Of a stretch of 53,285 nt of DNA, positions 41,085 to 50,833 are shown one piece after another; position 1 is the first letter of the stretch, and every line of letters begins with the position of its first letter. The translations under genes and the position numbers were made by a program. Source of the stretch: Candidatus Chloroploca sp. Khr17 (lineage in GTDB: Bacteria; Chloroflexota; Chloroflexia; Chloroflexales; Chloroflexaceae); the NCBI RefSeq assembly GCF_004138165.1, contig NZ_RYFF01000038.1:1-53285 (forward strand). The letters run 5' to 3'. Under the pieces are notes generated by a model. The model did not search any database. It saw nothing but the letters and a program-made list of their open reading frames with translations, and had not been told where the DNA came from.

Positions 41085-44000
41085 ATGATCAAGCGCCGAT
41101 GGTTGAGTTGGATGTTCGTAGCGTTGCTCCTTGCGGCCCTGCTGCCGCTGACAGCGGCGGAGCAGACGCCGGTTGCGCAGGCTCAGTCGACGAGCGTGCC
41201 AGGTTTTCTGCGCGACCTGCCATCCCTGACCGGCCAGATCGAGGACGCCACGATCTGGACGGTTGGCGGCGGGTATTTGTACTGGACAAATTGCACGGGG
41301 GGTGGGGGCGGTTACCTGCGGCGCTGGCCAATCGGCGGCGGGCGGGCGGCCACGCTGGCGGCGAGCGGCACCTGCCCGCTTATGATGAGCGCCGACGATG
41401 CCGGCCTGTACTACCACGACAATCTTGCGGGCGCGATCATGTACCGTGCAGCTAGCGATCCGCTGGTGGCGCGGGTGGTTGCGACGTCTCGCCAACCGGT
41501 CGGTGAGATCGTGCTCGATGCGAATCCCGCCTCATCGGGCAGCGCGATCTACTGGCTGGAGCGTACGATCGACGGCACGGACACCGTGATCCGTAGCGCC
41601 CGCAGATCAAACTTCGAGCCGCTTGGAATTGGGCCGGAGCCGCTTGGGCCGAACGCAACGAGCCTGATCATTGCGGGCTCGAATATGTACTATTTCGCCA
41701 ACGGCACACTCAACGAATTGCTGACACTCTGTTTAGGCATCGGCGGCGGAACCTGCGTGAAGACGCCGAAGGCGGCAGCGACGGGCAAATACCTCAACCC
41801 GGCAACGCTCAGTAATACGGCCCAGTTTACCAGCGAGAGCCCGCTGTGGGCTAACGGTTCGACGCTGCAAAGCTTGCACTGTAACAGCAGTGGCACGAAC
41901 TGCACCGTCTCGAACCTGTATACGGCACCAACTGTTGCAGGCTTGCCGTACGATCTGGGCAAGTTCGCGAGCGACGGCACCTTTCTTTTCTGGATCGAAA
42001 ACCAGTGTGACCCACAACCAGATCAGATGGATGGTTGTAGTTGGAAATCGACCGGGCGACTGATGAAACGGCTCCTGACGGTTGAGCCTGGCGACACCAG
42101 ACCGTTTCGCTCGCCACAGCCGATCGCCTGCCAGAACTGTAATGGCACGTACAGCATCGACGACAGCGGAAGTCAGATCGGGGCTGGCGCTGGCTGGATC
42201 TTCTTCAGAACGTCGAATGGGCTCAGCCGCATCCGGGCCGATGCGCCAGCGATCAGCTGGGATCTGGCGCTGCTGCGCATGGAGGTCACGCAGGGGGTGC
42301 AGGGGCTGGCCAACGACGTACCACTGGTGGCCGAGAAGCCAACCTATGTGCGGGTGTACGGCGATAAGCTGAGCGGCCCGGACGCGCGTGGCGTCGATGC
42401 GGAGCTGGTCGGCACCACCAGCAACGGTGTCATCCTGCCGGGTTCGCCGCTGCGCCCGGTCAACGGTGTGCGCGACTTTAGCAGCAACAACCGCGGCGTC
42501 CAACGCGGCAATGTCGATGAGAGCTGGATCTTTCGCTTGCCACCTGAATGGACGCACGCCGGCAGCATCTCGCTGCTGCCGCGGATCAATCCAAATACGT
42601 TCTGGAATGACCCGGACGGCTCAAACGATACCCTTCCCAGGGCGTCCTTCACATTTATCAACAAAGCGCCAATCTGCGTCGTCTTTGTGCCGGTGCGGGC
42701 AAACCCACGGGTCCAACTCTTCTCCGATGCGCACAATCGTGCAATTGACATGGCCAGGCGGCTGCTACCATCGCCGGATGTGTGGGTTTACCATCAGGAT
42801 GAAGACGTCGCCGAACTTGAAGCACGCTTTGGCCTTCCGCCGTGGCGCTATGGCCCCTACGAATTGGCCGACGACAGCTGGAAGGTGCTGGCTTCGCTCC
42901 AAGCCCGGGATATCTTCTCCGATGACCCCGACCGCTGTGACGACGCGCGCGCCCGTACCCACTATGCTGGTGTAGCGCACGCCGATGCCGGTGGCGCAAA
43001 TGGCACCGCCTTCCTGGGCGGAAGCGTGCTCTGGTTCCGTGTGCCGTCCGATAGCTATTTCATGCGCGATTGGCAGGCTGATCGGGCTGTGACGCTGGCG
43101 CACGAACTGGCGCACAACTACGGGCGGCGGCACGTGGACTGCGGTAGCCCTGATGATCCCGGCGCATTCCCCTATCCGCCATGCCAGATCGACGTTGACG
43201 ACGGAGTCGAGCGCCACTACGGCTTCACCTACGACCGCTGGAGGTCTAACTTTACCGCGATTGCGCCAACCAGCGTCGGCGATTTGCTCTCGTACTCGCA
43301 CAGCATCTCGCCGACAAAGTCGCGCTGGATCAGTGATTTTTCCTGGCGTGGGCTGCTCAACGAGATACCAAATGGTGCCACGACGCAGGCAGCAGAAGCG
43401 GCAGCGCGGGTCGATCTGCAAGCCGGCAGCGGAGTAGTTCTGATCGCTGGCGCGATCGATCTGCGTTCGCCAACGAACTCTATCCTCAACCACGCCTGGG
43501 TGCTGCCCAACGCGGCGATCAGCCAGCGCACGCTGCGCAAGTGGCAGCGCCTGGCCGCCCCCGATCTTGGCAGATTGGGGCACACGCTCCAGGCCGGTAG
43601 CCACCAGCTCCGGCTGCTCGATGCAAACGGCACAACCCTGGCCGACCGGGCCGTGATCCTTGAAGACGCCGCCGACGAAGGTGGGCCAGTTCCCTTCCAG
43701 ATCAGCTTCCCCGCACCGCCTGGTCAGGTCGCGCGGATCGAACTGCTTGACGGCACAACGCTCCTGACGAGCCGGACAGTTGGCGCGGGCGCACCGACGC
43801 TCAGCATCGTTGCACCAGCCGGAGGCGAGACGCTCGACCAACAGCTGACGCTCATCTGGCGGGCAAGCGATCCGGACGCCAGCGACCGGCTGCTCTTCAC
43901 CGTGCAGTATAGCCCCGACAACGGCCAGAGCTGGCGTGCCGTATTGACCGACTTCCCGCAGACCGATACAGGTAACACGATCAGCGTGCCGCTGGCAAGC

Positions 44001-45239
44001 CTGAGCGGTTGGCCGGGGAGCACCACTGGTGGCCGCATTCGGGTGCTCGCCAGCGATGGCTACCATACCACCATCGCGACCTCTGAGCCGTTTACGGTAC
44101 CGAACCGCAAGCCGCAGCCGACGATCCTTGCGCCCTGGGCTGGCCAGAGTGTTGCGGCGGGCAGCCAGATCGTGCTGCATGGCACGGCGAGCGACGCCGA
44201 AGATGGCAGCCTGAGCGGCGACGCACTGCGCTGGGCGATCAACGACGTTGCGGTTGGGAGCGGGGCGGAGTTGAGCATTGCCGACCTTGCGCCGGGACTA
44301 CACACCATCACCTTGACTGCCCGCGATACAGCCGGGAACGAGCAGAGTGTGACGCAGAGCCTCACCGTCGAGCCGCTGGTTGTTCCGCTTGGGGCAGCCC
44401 CAACCCTGGACGGAAGCTGTAGTGACGCGGGCTACAGTGGCGCAGCTCGCGTGCAGCTTGCCCCGGATGCCAACGGCATCCAGGCGGCAGTGCGTCTGTT
44501 GCGCAGCGAAAACCACCTCTGGATCTGTTTTACCAACCTGACCCGCGCCAGCTCGAGCGCCGCACCTTCACTTGCCGTGGTTCGGATTGACAGCCGCAAC
44601 GCCAGTAATGACCAGCCGCAGGCGGACGACTATGGCTTTTCAGTGGGTGAGGATGGTACGCCCGACACCTTCCGCGGCAACGGCAGCGGCGGCCTGGACA
44701 ACAACGGGCCAGGCGGATTGGACGCCCGGGCGAGCAGTAGCGGCAACGCGTGGCAGGCTGAACTGCGGATCGACGCCAGCGTACTCGGTGGCTGGAATCG
44801 GATCATCGGGCTCGACCTGGAGCACGTCTTTCCGCCGAACGATGGCGTGCAGTACTGGCCGTATTCAGCGCTCTGGCACAAGCCATCCAGCTGGGCGCGC
44901 ACGCTGCTCGGCACAGTCGCACAGGTGGCTACACTCAGCCCGGCGGCAGCGACCGCAGGCGCGAGCGGAGTAACCATCACCATCGATGGCACAGGCTTTG
45001 TTGAGGGGAGCGTCGTTCGTTGGGATGGGCAGGATCGCCCGACCACGCGGCTGAGCGAGACGCAGTTGCAGGCGACGATACGTGCCGACGACCTCGTCAG
45101 CGCGCGGACGGCGGCCGTGAGCGTGGCGACCCCAGGAGGGGGCGTTTCGCGCACGTTGCCATTCGTGGTAGGTCCAGCACCGCAGCGGGCCGAAGAGCGT
45201 GGGGGATACACTACTGTGCTCCCGATAATCCGCCGGTAG
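41085..45239 (+). CDS. Large secreted zincin metalloprotease with Ig/TIG-like domains
   Basis: 1384 residues. A signal peptide (WLSWMFVALLLAALLPLTAA) is followed by a beta-propeller-like region (about 35-390; repeated YWTN, LYYH, IYWLE blade motifs). A mixed region follows. The metzincin/zincin motif H673-E-L-A-H677-N-Y-G-R-R-H683 then D-C gives three zinc ligands plus the catalytic Glu. Later come Ig-like repeats (APAGGETLDQQLTLIWRASD; APWAGQSVAAGSQIVLHGTA), a carbohydrate-binding-like domain (about 1105-1290) and a TIG/IPT domain (SGVTITIDGTGFVEGSVVRW). The end VLPIIRR resembles the tail of the secreted protein at 1029-1808. It is exported and likely degrades proteins outside the cell or at the surface. 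The large opposite-strand frames here are shadows. Confidence 0.87.
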   Translation: MIKRRWLSWMFVALLLAALLPLTAAEQTPVAQAQSTSVPGFLRDLPSLTGQIEDATIWTVGGGYLYWTNCTGGGGGYLRRWPIGGGRAATLAASGTCPLMMSADDAGLYYHDNLAGAIMYRAASDPLVARVVATSRQPVGEIVLDANPASSGSAIYWLERTIDGTDTVIRSARRSNFEPLGIGPEPLGPNATSLIIAGSNMYYFANGTLNELLTLCLGIGGGTCVKTPKAAATGKYLNPATLSNTAQFTSESPLWANGSTLQSLHCNSSGTNCTVSNLYTAPTVAGLPYDLGKFASDGTFLFWIENQCDPQPDQMDGCSWKSTGRLMKRLLTVEPGDTRPFRSPQPIACQNCNGTYSIDDSGSQIGAGAGWIFFRTSNGLSRIRADAPAISWDLALLRMEVTQGVQGLANDVPLVAEKPTYVRVYGDKLSGPDARGVDAELVGTTSNGVILPGSPLRPVNGVRDFSSNNRGVQRGNVDESWIFRLPPEWTHAGSISLLPRINPNTFWNDPDGSNDTLPRASFTFINKAPICVVFVPVRANPRVQLFSDAHNRAIDMARRLLPSPDVWVYHQDEDVAELEARFGLPPWRYGPYELADDSWKVLASLQARDIFSDDPDRCDDARARTHYAGVAHADAGGANGTAFLGGSVLWFRVPSDSYFMRDWQADRAVTLAHELAHNYGRRHVDCGSPDDPGAFPYPPCQIDVDDGVERHYGFTYDRWRSNFTAIAPTSVGDLLSYSHSISPTKSRWISDFSWRGLLNEIPNGATTQAAEAAARVDLQAGSGVVLIAGAIDLRSPTNSILNHAWVLPNAAISQRTLRKWQRLAAPDLGRLGHTLQAGSHQLRLLDANGTTLADRAVILEDAADEGGPVPFQISFPAPPGQVARIELLDGTTLLTSRTVGAGAPTLSIVAPAGGETLDQQLTLIWRASDPDASDRLLFTVQYSPDNGQSWRAVLTDFPQTDTGNTISVPLASLSGWPGSTTGGRIRVLASDGYHTTIATSEPFTVPNRKPQPTILAPWAGQSVAAGSQIVLHGTASDAEDGSLSGDALRWAINDVAVGSGAELSIADLAPGLHTITLTARDTAGNEQSVTQSLTVEPLVVPLGAAPTLDGSCSDAGYSGAARVQLAPDANGIQAAVRLLRSENHLWICFTNLTRASSSAAPSLAVVRIDSRNASNDQPQADDYGFSVGEDGTPDTFRGNGSGGLDNNGPGGLDARASSSGNAWQAELRIDASVLGGWNRIIGLDLEHVFPPNDGVQYWPYSALWHKPSSWARTLLGTVAQVATLSPAAATAGASGVTITIDGTGFVEGSVVRWDGQDRPTTRLSETQLQATIRADDLVSARTAAVSVATPGGGVSRTLPFVVGPAPQRAEERGGYTTVLPIIRR

Positions 45240-45438
45240 GAAAGCATACTGTTGGCAAACCCGCCACGCACGACCTATCGTGATCGGAATGGGCGGTTTG
45301 GGGCTCTCGCCGCGCATTCCACGGCGCGGCGAGCCGGGTGAGCAGCACCGCGACAGCGGTTCCGTAGACTGCCGCGGGTGCGCTCCACCCCGTCGATCCG
45401 CTGGCCAACGTTCGCGCCGGGCATTCGCCGAAGCTCGC

Positions 45439-46086
45439 TCATCGACCCAATCCGGCATCGCGCGCTTTGACGATCGCCTCGGCCCGGTCGGCGACGTGCA
45501 GCTTGCTGAAGATGTTGCTCACGTAGTTGCGCACCGTGCGCGGGCTCAGGGCAAGCTGCGCGGCGATCGCCTCGTTCGACATGCCGCGCGCCATCAGCTG
45601 CAGCACGTTACGCTCACTCTCGCTCAGGTCGGGAAAGAGCGTCGCCGCGACAGCCGGCTGGCGCGCGAAGAAGTGCAAGATGCGCGTCGCGATGGTTGGG
45701 CTGAAAATCGCCTCGCCGTGCCCGACCGCCAGAATCGCCCGGATCATCTCCGTGTTGTCGGTGTCCTTGAGCAAATAGCCTCGCGCGCCCGCACGGAGCG
45801 CGGCGAACACGGAGTCGTCGTCGGCAAACATGGTCACCACCAGGATGTGGACCGACGGCTGTGCGGTGGCGAGTTGCCGGATCGCCGTCAGGCCATCACC
45901 GTCCGGCATCTGCAGATCCATCAGCACCAGGGCGGGCTGATGCTCGGCCGCCAGGCGCAGCGCTATGGGTCCACTTGCTGCCTCGCCGACCACCGTCACC
46001 TCGGGCACAGTCGCCAGGAGTGCGCGCAACCCGCGCCGAAAGACGGAGTGGTCGTCCACGATCAGCACGCGCAGCGGCTCAACCAT
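45439..46086 (-). CDS. NarL/FixJ-family response regulator
   Basis: 215 residues from ATG 46086; an ATG at 46095 is also possible and the longer frame to 46215 is not. The receiver domain has VLIVDDHSVFRRGLRAL and the phospho-acceptor Asp in LVLMDLQMPDGDG. The LuxR-type helix-turn-helix is LSESERNVLQLMARGMSNEAIAAQLALS then RTVRNYVSNIFSKL. It is about half identical in pattern to the regulator at 52043-52678. No histidine kinase is adjacent, so it is orphan in this window. The intergenic stretches on both sides (45240-45438, 46087-46514) contain no recognisable gene. Confidence 0.92.
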   Translation of the reverse strand: MVEPLRVLIVDDHSVFRRGLRALLATVPEVTVVGEAASGPIALRLAAEHQPALVLMDLQMPDGDGLTAIRQLATAQPSVHILVVTMFADDDSVFAALRAGARGYLLKDTDNTEMIRAILAVGHGEAIFSPTIATRILHFFARQPAVAATLFPDLSESERNVLQLMARGMSNEAIAAQLALSPRTVRNYVSNIFSKLHVADRAEAIVKARDAGLGR

Positions 46087-46514
46087 CACGCGCATCCTGT
46101 GGAGCGAGCGGGAGGCGCGCAGTGAACGATAAGTTTGCCCCCCTCCACTCCCCCATATTGCCTCATCTTTGACTCTTTTTGACTCATTGACACAAGTGTG
46201 CAACAACGCTAGCATGGCAGTATCCTGTTGCGCAGGCGATCAAGCTCTGACGGATCAGGAACGCCAGGTTTGCCAGAAGGCCATGATCGGGTACACTTCT
46301 GGTGCCATGGGGTGATCACCGCGAAGGACGGCGCGGTGGTGGCCCATGTTTTCCTGATGGATCCGCGCATACACTGACCCATCACCGCGGCCATCGTGCG
46401 TTCCCATGCGCCAGAGCGGTGCGACAGGTTCTACCCGTGCCCTTATCTGGTTGTTGCACGGAACGGGACGACCACCCCTTCCGCATCCAGCAGCTAGCCC
46501 AGGAGAATCTCCCG

Positions 46515-46739
46515 ATGTCATCGCGTCTGCGGTTGCACCTGGTGGGGGGATCTGATGATGATCGCCCGCCAGCGTGTCCCATCCCGTTCCCCTTGCACGC
46601 GAACAGTCAGATCACCCTCCATTCACCGGAAGTACCTGGTGATCGTGCCGCGTTGCTTGCGGCGCTCGCTACGCTCTTGGCCCGAATCGCTCGTGAAGGC
46701 ACCACCGTCGATGAGTCAGAACGCCAGAGGGCCGCATGA
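46515..46739 (+). CDS. Small protein coupled to a serine recombinase gene
   Basis: 74 residues from ATG 46515, with AGGAG 9 bases upstream. The sequence SDDDRPPACPIPFPLHANSQ is followed by a helical tail (RAALLAALATLLARIA). Its stop overlaps the start of the recombinase fragment (ATGA), so it belonged to the same mobile unit. No family recognised; possibly an accessory or directionality factor, which is a guess. Confidence 0.55.
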   Translation: MSSRLRLHLVGGSDDDRPPACPIPFPLHANSQITLHSPEVPGDRAALLAALATLLARIAREGTTVDESERQRAA

Positions 46740-46870
46740 ACCATGTCCCGTTATCGGTCGCGATCTACATCCGCGTGAGTAGTGAGGAACAAGTCGAGGG
46801 CTACAGTCTTGAGGCGCAACTGCGTGCGTGTCGTGCGTATGCCGAGCTCCGCGGCTGGATCGTGGTGGTA
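46736..46870 (+). pseudogene. Serine recombinase, N-terminal fragment
   Basis: The start AIYIRVSSEEQVEGYSLEAQ is the canonical resolvase N-terminus with its catalytic Ser in RVSS. Homology stops after RGWIVVV, about 42 codons in; the open frame continues to 47236 through unrelated DNA with a terminator inside it. The catalytic core and DNA-binding parts are gone. Confidence 0.8.
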
Positions 46871-47087
46871 TTCAGCACGATCTGGGTTCAACGGCACGAA
46901 GTTGTCGCAATAACCCCCACTTCGCTCGCTTTTCCCCTTGTCGTAGCGGCGCAGAAACGGTATAGTAGAGACAGCAACAACCAGATCGATGGTGGCGATT
47001 CAGGTCAAGGTGGCGGCAGCCCCACGGGAACCACCGGTCAACGTGGCCAAGGTATGATGGATCCCCACCCGGCTCACCATTCTAGGA

Positions 47088-47122
47088 AGCCTAGTGTCAA
47101 TTCGGCACTAGGCTCCTTTTTT
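47088..47122 (+). terminator. Intrinsic terminator
   Basis: AGCCTAGTG (47088-47096) pairs perfectly with CACTAGGCT (47106-47114) around a 9-base loop, followed by CC and six T. A strong plus-strand terminator upstream of the methyltransferase gene. It is probably the tail of the element that carried the recombinase or of a lost gene. Confidence 0.85.
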
Positions 47123-47223
47123 GCCGTTGACAGCCAAGTTGACAGCCAAACTCCGGCTGACCGCCAGGGACGGCGGTGGATAGACAGCGAAAACGGGTTG
47201 GGAGCATTTCCAGGAGGAGAGCG

Positions 47224-48024
47224 ATGTCACGCGTAGCGTCGTTCTATGATGCGTATGGCGAGCGTGAGTGGCTGCGGCTGGAGCGGCACCGCACGGAGTT
47301 TGCGGTCACGATGCGTGTCCTGAACGCGGCGCTCCCGCCGACGCCGGCGCGGGTGCTTGATCTCGGCGGTGGGCCGGGTCGGTACAGTGTCGCGCTGGCA
47401 GCCCAGGGGTACCAGGTGACGCTGGTGGATCTGTCGGCCACCCAGCTCGCTCAGGCGCGTGACTATGCCGAGCGCTCGGCAGTGATGCTGGAGGCGGTCA
47501 TCCAGGCCGATGCGCTGGCCCTCCCAGCGACGATCTCCGGCCACTATGATGCCGTCCTGCTGTTCGGGCCGCTGTATCACTTGCTGACCCACGCCGAGCG
47601 GGCGCAGGCCGTGGCAGAAGCGTGTACCCGGCTTCGCCCTGGCGGGCTCCTGGCGGCGACCTTTGTGTCGCGCTTTGCGCCCTTCCGTGACGCTGCCGCG
47701 AAAGATCCGCTCTGGATCATCCAGGACCCCGCGTACACCGAGCACGTGCTCCGGACCGGTGTTCACGACCGGGGCGAGCTGTTCCCGCAGGCTTACGTTG
47801 CCCACCCGACGGAGGTGGTGCCCCTGATGGAGGCGGCTGGACTCACGACGCAGGCACTCATCGGGGTCGAGGGGATTGTCGCCGGGCACGAGGAGCACGT
47901 CAATGCCGTGACTGGTGCGGCCTGGGACGCCTGGGTAGAGCTCAACGAGCGCCTAGGGCGCGATCCGGCTCTCATCGGGGCCGCCGATCATCTGCTCTAT
48001 CTCGGGAACAAACCGATCCCGTAA
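47224..48024 (+). CDS. Class I SAM-dependent methyltransferase
   Basis: 266 residues; ATG 47224 is preceded by AGGAGGAG. Motif I is VLDLGGGPGRYSVAL, motif II VTLVDLSATQL, motif IV YDAVLLFGPLYHLL and motif V RLRPGGLLAATFVS. It is a small-molecule-type methyltransferase; the substrate cannot be inferred. It is convergent with the next gene. Confidence 0.9.
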   Translation: MSRVASFYDAYGEREWLRLERHRTEFAVTMRVLNAALPPTPARVLDLGGGPGRYSVALAAQGYQVTLVDLSATQLAQARDYAERSAVMLEAVIQADALALPATISGHYDAVLLFGPLYHLLTHAERAQAVAEACTRLRPGGLLAATFVSRFAPFRDAAAKDPLWIIQDPAYTEHVLRTGVHDRGELFPQAYVAHPTEVVPLMEAAGLTTQALIGVEGIVAGHEEHVNAVTGAAWDAWVELNERLGRDPALIGAADHLLYLGNKPIP

Positions 48025-48050
48025 AGACGCCCCCTTCCCCTTTGCGTGCA

Positions 48051-48779
48051 TTATCCTCGGCGGGCGCGGACGCAGATGAACGCGGGGCGACGCAGCAGGA
48101 CGGCGTATTTCGCCGGGTCACGGGCGGCGAAGGCTTCCGTCGGTCGGGGTTCGAGCAACTGGTCAAGGACAAAGCCGGCGGCCAGAAGCGGCGTGAGCAT
48201 GGCCTGAAGCGGTCGGCGGTAGTGGGGCACCGCGACCTTCACCCCATCCTCGGGGAAAGTGAAGGTCACCGTGACCGGCTCGATGTTGAAGTAGCAGCCT
48301 TCGGGGTGCAGCCGGTAGAAGTCGTCGGCGGGGTGGACGACCGAGAAGGCCAGGATCCCGCCCGGCCGCAGCACGCGTGTCAGTTCATGGAAGAGGTGCG
48401 CCCAGTCGGGTACGTAGTCGAGCGCCAGGGCGCTGATCACCAGGTCGAATGACGCGTCGGCAAGCATCGTGAGGGGCTGCGCCAGGTCCGCCTCCAGGAT
48501 CGTCGCACGTCCGCCCAGTCGGGTCTGGGCGAGCGCCACCATTCGGGGGCTGACATCGAGGCCAACGACCGTCGCGCCCTGGGCGACGAGCCATGCGGCA
48601 TAGAGACCTGGCCCACAGCCGGCGTCGAGCACGTGCAATCCGGCGACCGGCGGCAGCAGGCCGAGCAGCGCGGGGCGGTCGTAGTGGGCATTGTACGGGC
48701 CATCCTCAGCGTGGCGGGCGAACGCGTCGGCGAGCTGGTCATAGGTAGCGCGAGCGAGCGGCGGGTCATTGTCATGCAT
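48051..48779 (-). CDS. Class I SAM-dependent methyltransferase
   Basis: 242 residues from ATG 48779, with CCAGGAGG upstream; a longer frame to 48812 is unneeded. Motif I is VLDAGCGPGLYAAWL, motif II VVGLDVSPRMVALA, motif IV FDLVISALALDYV and motif V VLRPGGILAFSVVHP. It resembles ubiquinone/arsenite-type small-molecule methyltransferases. Substrate unknown. Not closely related to the neighbouring methyltransferase at 47224-48024. Confidence 0.9.
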   Translation of the reverse strand: MHDNDPPLARATYDQLADAFARHAEDGPYNAHYDRPALLGLLPPVAGLHVLDAGCGPGLYAAWLVAQGATVVGLDVSPRMVALAQTRLGGRATILEADLAQPLTMLADASFDLVISALALDYVPDWAHLFHELTRVLRPGGILAFSVVHPADDFYRLHPEGCYFNIEPVTVTFTFPEDGVKVAVPHYRRPLQAMLTPLLAAGFVLDQLLEPRPTEAFAARDPAKYAVLLRRPAFICVRARRG

Positions 48780-48850
48780 AGGGAAACCTCCTGGGGTGAT
48801 CATACCACTCACCGCCGATTGTCGGCTCAGTCAAAAGTCTCACCGTGTGC

Positions 48851-49280
48851 TCAGGCGATCATATGGCTGCAACCCGATGGCTTGATGCGCGACCTCGTCA
48901 CTCCGCTGGGGCAGGAGCCTGCTGCCCGAAGCCAGGCGGTCAGGTCGTCGATGCTTGTGAAGTCGAAGAACGCTTCGCTTTCTACCTGACGCATCTGATC
49001 GAATGCGCGGGCTGCGAGCTCCGCGTCGAGCCGCAGCACATGATCCATAAGATGAAGAAGGATGCGTCTATCTTGCGCCGCATACCCTTGCCGCACAAGC
49101 GCACGATAGCGAGCCACCTTGCGCTGGAGTCGTTCTGCCGGTTGCCCACGGGTCTCTTGGGCATCCCGGTCCATCAGCGTCAAGACCGCAAACGGATGGG
49201 GTGTCGCCTCCAGTGCCAAAGGGTCAAAGTCAAGGAGCTTCACGGTCGGAAAGCGCAAGCTCAGCTCGCATCCCCTAAGG
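48851..49280 (-). pseudogene. Rpn/DUF4351-type nuclease-transposase, C-terminal part
   Basis: The frame reads ELSLRFPTVKLLDFDPLALEA, then HPFAVLTLMDRDAQETRG and a helical region RKVARYRALVRQGYAAQDRR. This is the C-terminal half of Rpn-family (PD-(D/E)XK) proteins. It runs directly into the end of the IS3 element at 49281, so the N-terminal nuclease half is missing. It is not found on the far side of the IS. Confidence 0.6.
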
Positions 49281-49484
49281 TGGACCCAATGTCAAGCACA
49301 CGTTTTGGGCCAGTTTTCCGTGCAGATGCCTTCCTTCATCTGCTGAAAGCCTTGACACCAGAGTCTAGACAGCGTGCCAGGGCCAATGGCTGGGGGTTGG
49401 TCGGGGCCAGATCGCCCTGGCCGGGGCGACCTGGCCCCGACCAACCCCCAGCCGAAAAAATCGCCGATCATACCCTCGGTGGGC

Positions 49485-50315
49485 TCATTCTCCCCGATAC
49501 ACTTCAACAGGACGACGATAGTCCAGCGATTGATGCGGGCGTTCGTGATAATAAACGTGCATGTATTGTGCGATCCTCATACGTGCCTCACGTGGACTTC
49601 CATCCTCGTGGAGATACACCTCCTCATATTTCACCGATCGCCAGAGTCGTTCGGTAAAGATGTTGTCGTGGGCGCGTCCGCGTCCATCCATGCTCATCCT
49701 GGCTCCTGCGGCCTCCAGCTTGCTCGTGAGCTGCGGACTGGTGAAATGGCTCCCCTGGTCGCTGTTCCAGATCGTGGGCGCTGCCACCGTCAACGCACGA
49801 TCCACGGCATCGAGCACGAAGGGCAGTTCCAGGGTCTCATCGAAGGCCCAACTGATCACGTAGCGCGAGTACCAGTCGAGGATCGCAACCAGGGAGAGCC
49901 AGCCGCTCCGCAGACGGATATACGTGATATCAGAGCCCCAGATCGCGTTTGGGACGGTGGCGGTTACTCCACGGAGCAGGTACGGGTAGATGCGATGCTG
50001 GGCGGCCCGCTTGCTCAGATTGGGGCCAGGGGTGATACCCGCAAGCCCCATCTCGCGCATCTATCGTTGCACCCGTTTCCGGTTGATCAACACCCCTTCC
50101 TCGTTCAGGATGACGGTCATCTTCCGCGAACCATAGAACGGATGGGCGGTATACAACGCATCAAGGCGGTGCTTGACGGCCACCTCCTCCGGCGATGGCG
50201 GCACCGGCTGGTAGTACAGACTTCGGCGACTGAGGCCCAGGAGAGCGGCCTGGGTACCCAGCGGGAGCGCCTCATCAGCGTGCTCGACCAGGGCAATACG
50301 TTCAGCACGGGTCAA
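49485..50315 (-). pseudogene. IS3 OrfB transposase (DDE) with internal stop
   Basis: The first part (50315-50064) holds the HTH_21-type region LLGLSRRSLYY ... HPFYGSRKMTVILNEEG. A TAG at 50061-50063 stands where family members have Leu in RVQRLM. The frame then continues with the DDE core: D in WGSDITYIRL, D in NSDQGSHF and E in DNIFTERLWRSVKYEEV. One nonsense mutation therefore breaks an otherwise complete enzyme. Confidence 0.85.
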
Positions 50316-50593
50316 TCCGGCAGCTTTTTTTTCAAAAAATTGACATGCGTTGTCAAGCGGCCAATCTCTGCGTAGAGTTGCTCCAACTCACGGGCATGGG
50401 TGGCCCGGAGTTCGGTCACCGAATCCCGACGTTCAAACAGATCCGGCATACCTGTGAGGGCGGCTTGTTTCCATTCGCGCAGCACCGTCGGGGCGACTCC
50501 GTGCTCGGCAGCCAGCTGGTTGATCGATTTGGTTTCTTTCAAGAGCTCCAGCACAAGCTGTGCCTTGAACGCAGCAGTGTAAGTCTTTTTCAT
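50312..50593 (-). CDS. IS3 OrfA (helix-turn-helix, leucine zipper)
   Basis: 93 residues from ATG 50593: KKTYTAAFKAQLVLELLKET, SINQLAAEHGVAPTVLREWK (HTH), then a coiled coil ending FLKKKLPD. A run of eight A near its end is a -1 slippery site. A shift there reads KKAAGLTRAERIA into OrfB, the usual way IS3 elements make OrfAB. With OrfB broken, only OrfA is full length. Confidence 0.88.
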   Translation of the reverse strand: MKKTYTAAFKAQLVLELLKETKSINQLAAEHGVAPTVLREWKQAALTGMPDLFERRDSVTELRATHARELEQLYAEIGRLTTHVNFLKKKLPD

Positions 50594-50833
50594 ATGCATC
50601 ATGTACGGAAGCTTGGCCGAATGAGTGTCTAAATTCTTGGGTCCATTATACACCGTCACCCCGCCCGCCGTGCCCGGCCCACCGAGAGCAACGCATCATT
50701 CCAGGACGGCAAACGGCTGACCGTGGATGGACAGCACGGTACGGTCCGGATGTTCTGTGGATGACCGTATACTATGCTACGCATCAGATCGAAGTCCTGC
50801 CTATTTCTGCTGTCCTGAAGCGAAAGGAAGCCA

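Larger units (their letters stand above)
49281..50645 (-). mobile_element. IS3-family insertion sequence, decayed
   Basis: 1365 bp between outer ends TGGACCCAA (49281) and the inverted TTGGGTCCA (50637-50645), enclosing orfA and orfB on the minus strand. No target duplication is evident (AGG left, TTA right). One or both flanks have therefore been rearranged, or the ends are off by a few bases. A palindrome (GGGGGTTGGTCGGGGCCAG) lies at its 3' side (about 49390-49455). Confidence 0.8.

Noticed and set aside
42765-44180. 471-codon minus-strand frame
   Set aside because: Shadow of the secreted metalloprotease on the plus strand; no domain recognised and composition is antisense-like.
49281-50645. 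Target-site duplication of the IS3 copy
   Set aside because: Flanks AGG and TTA do not match; no duplication can be claimed.
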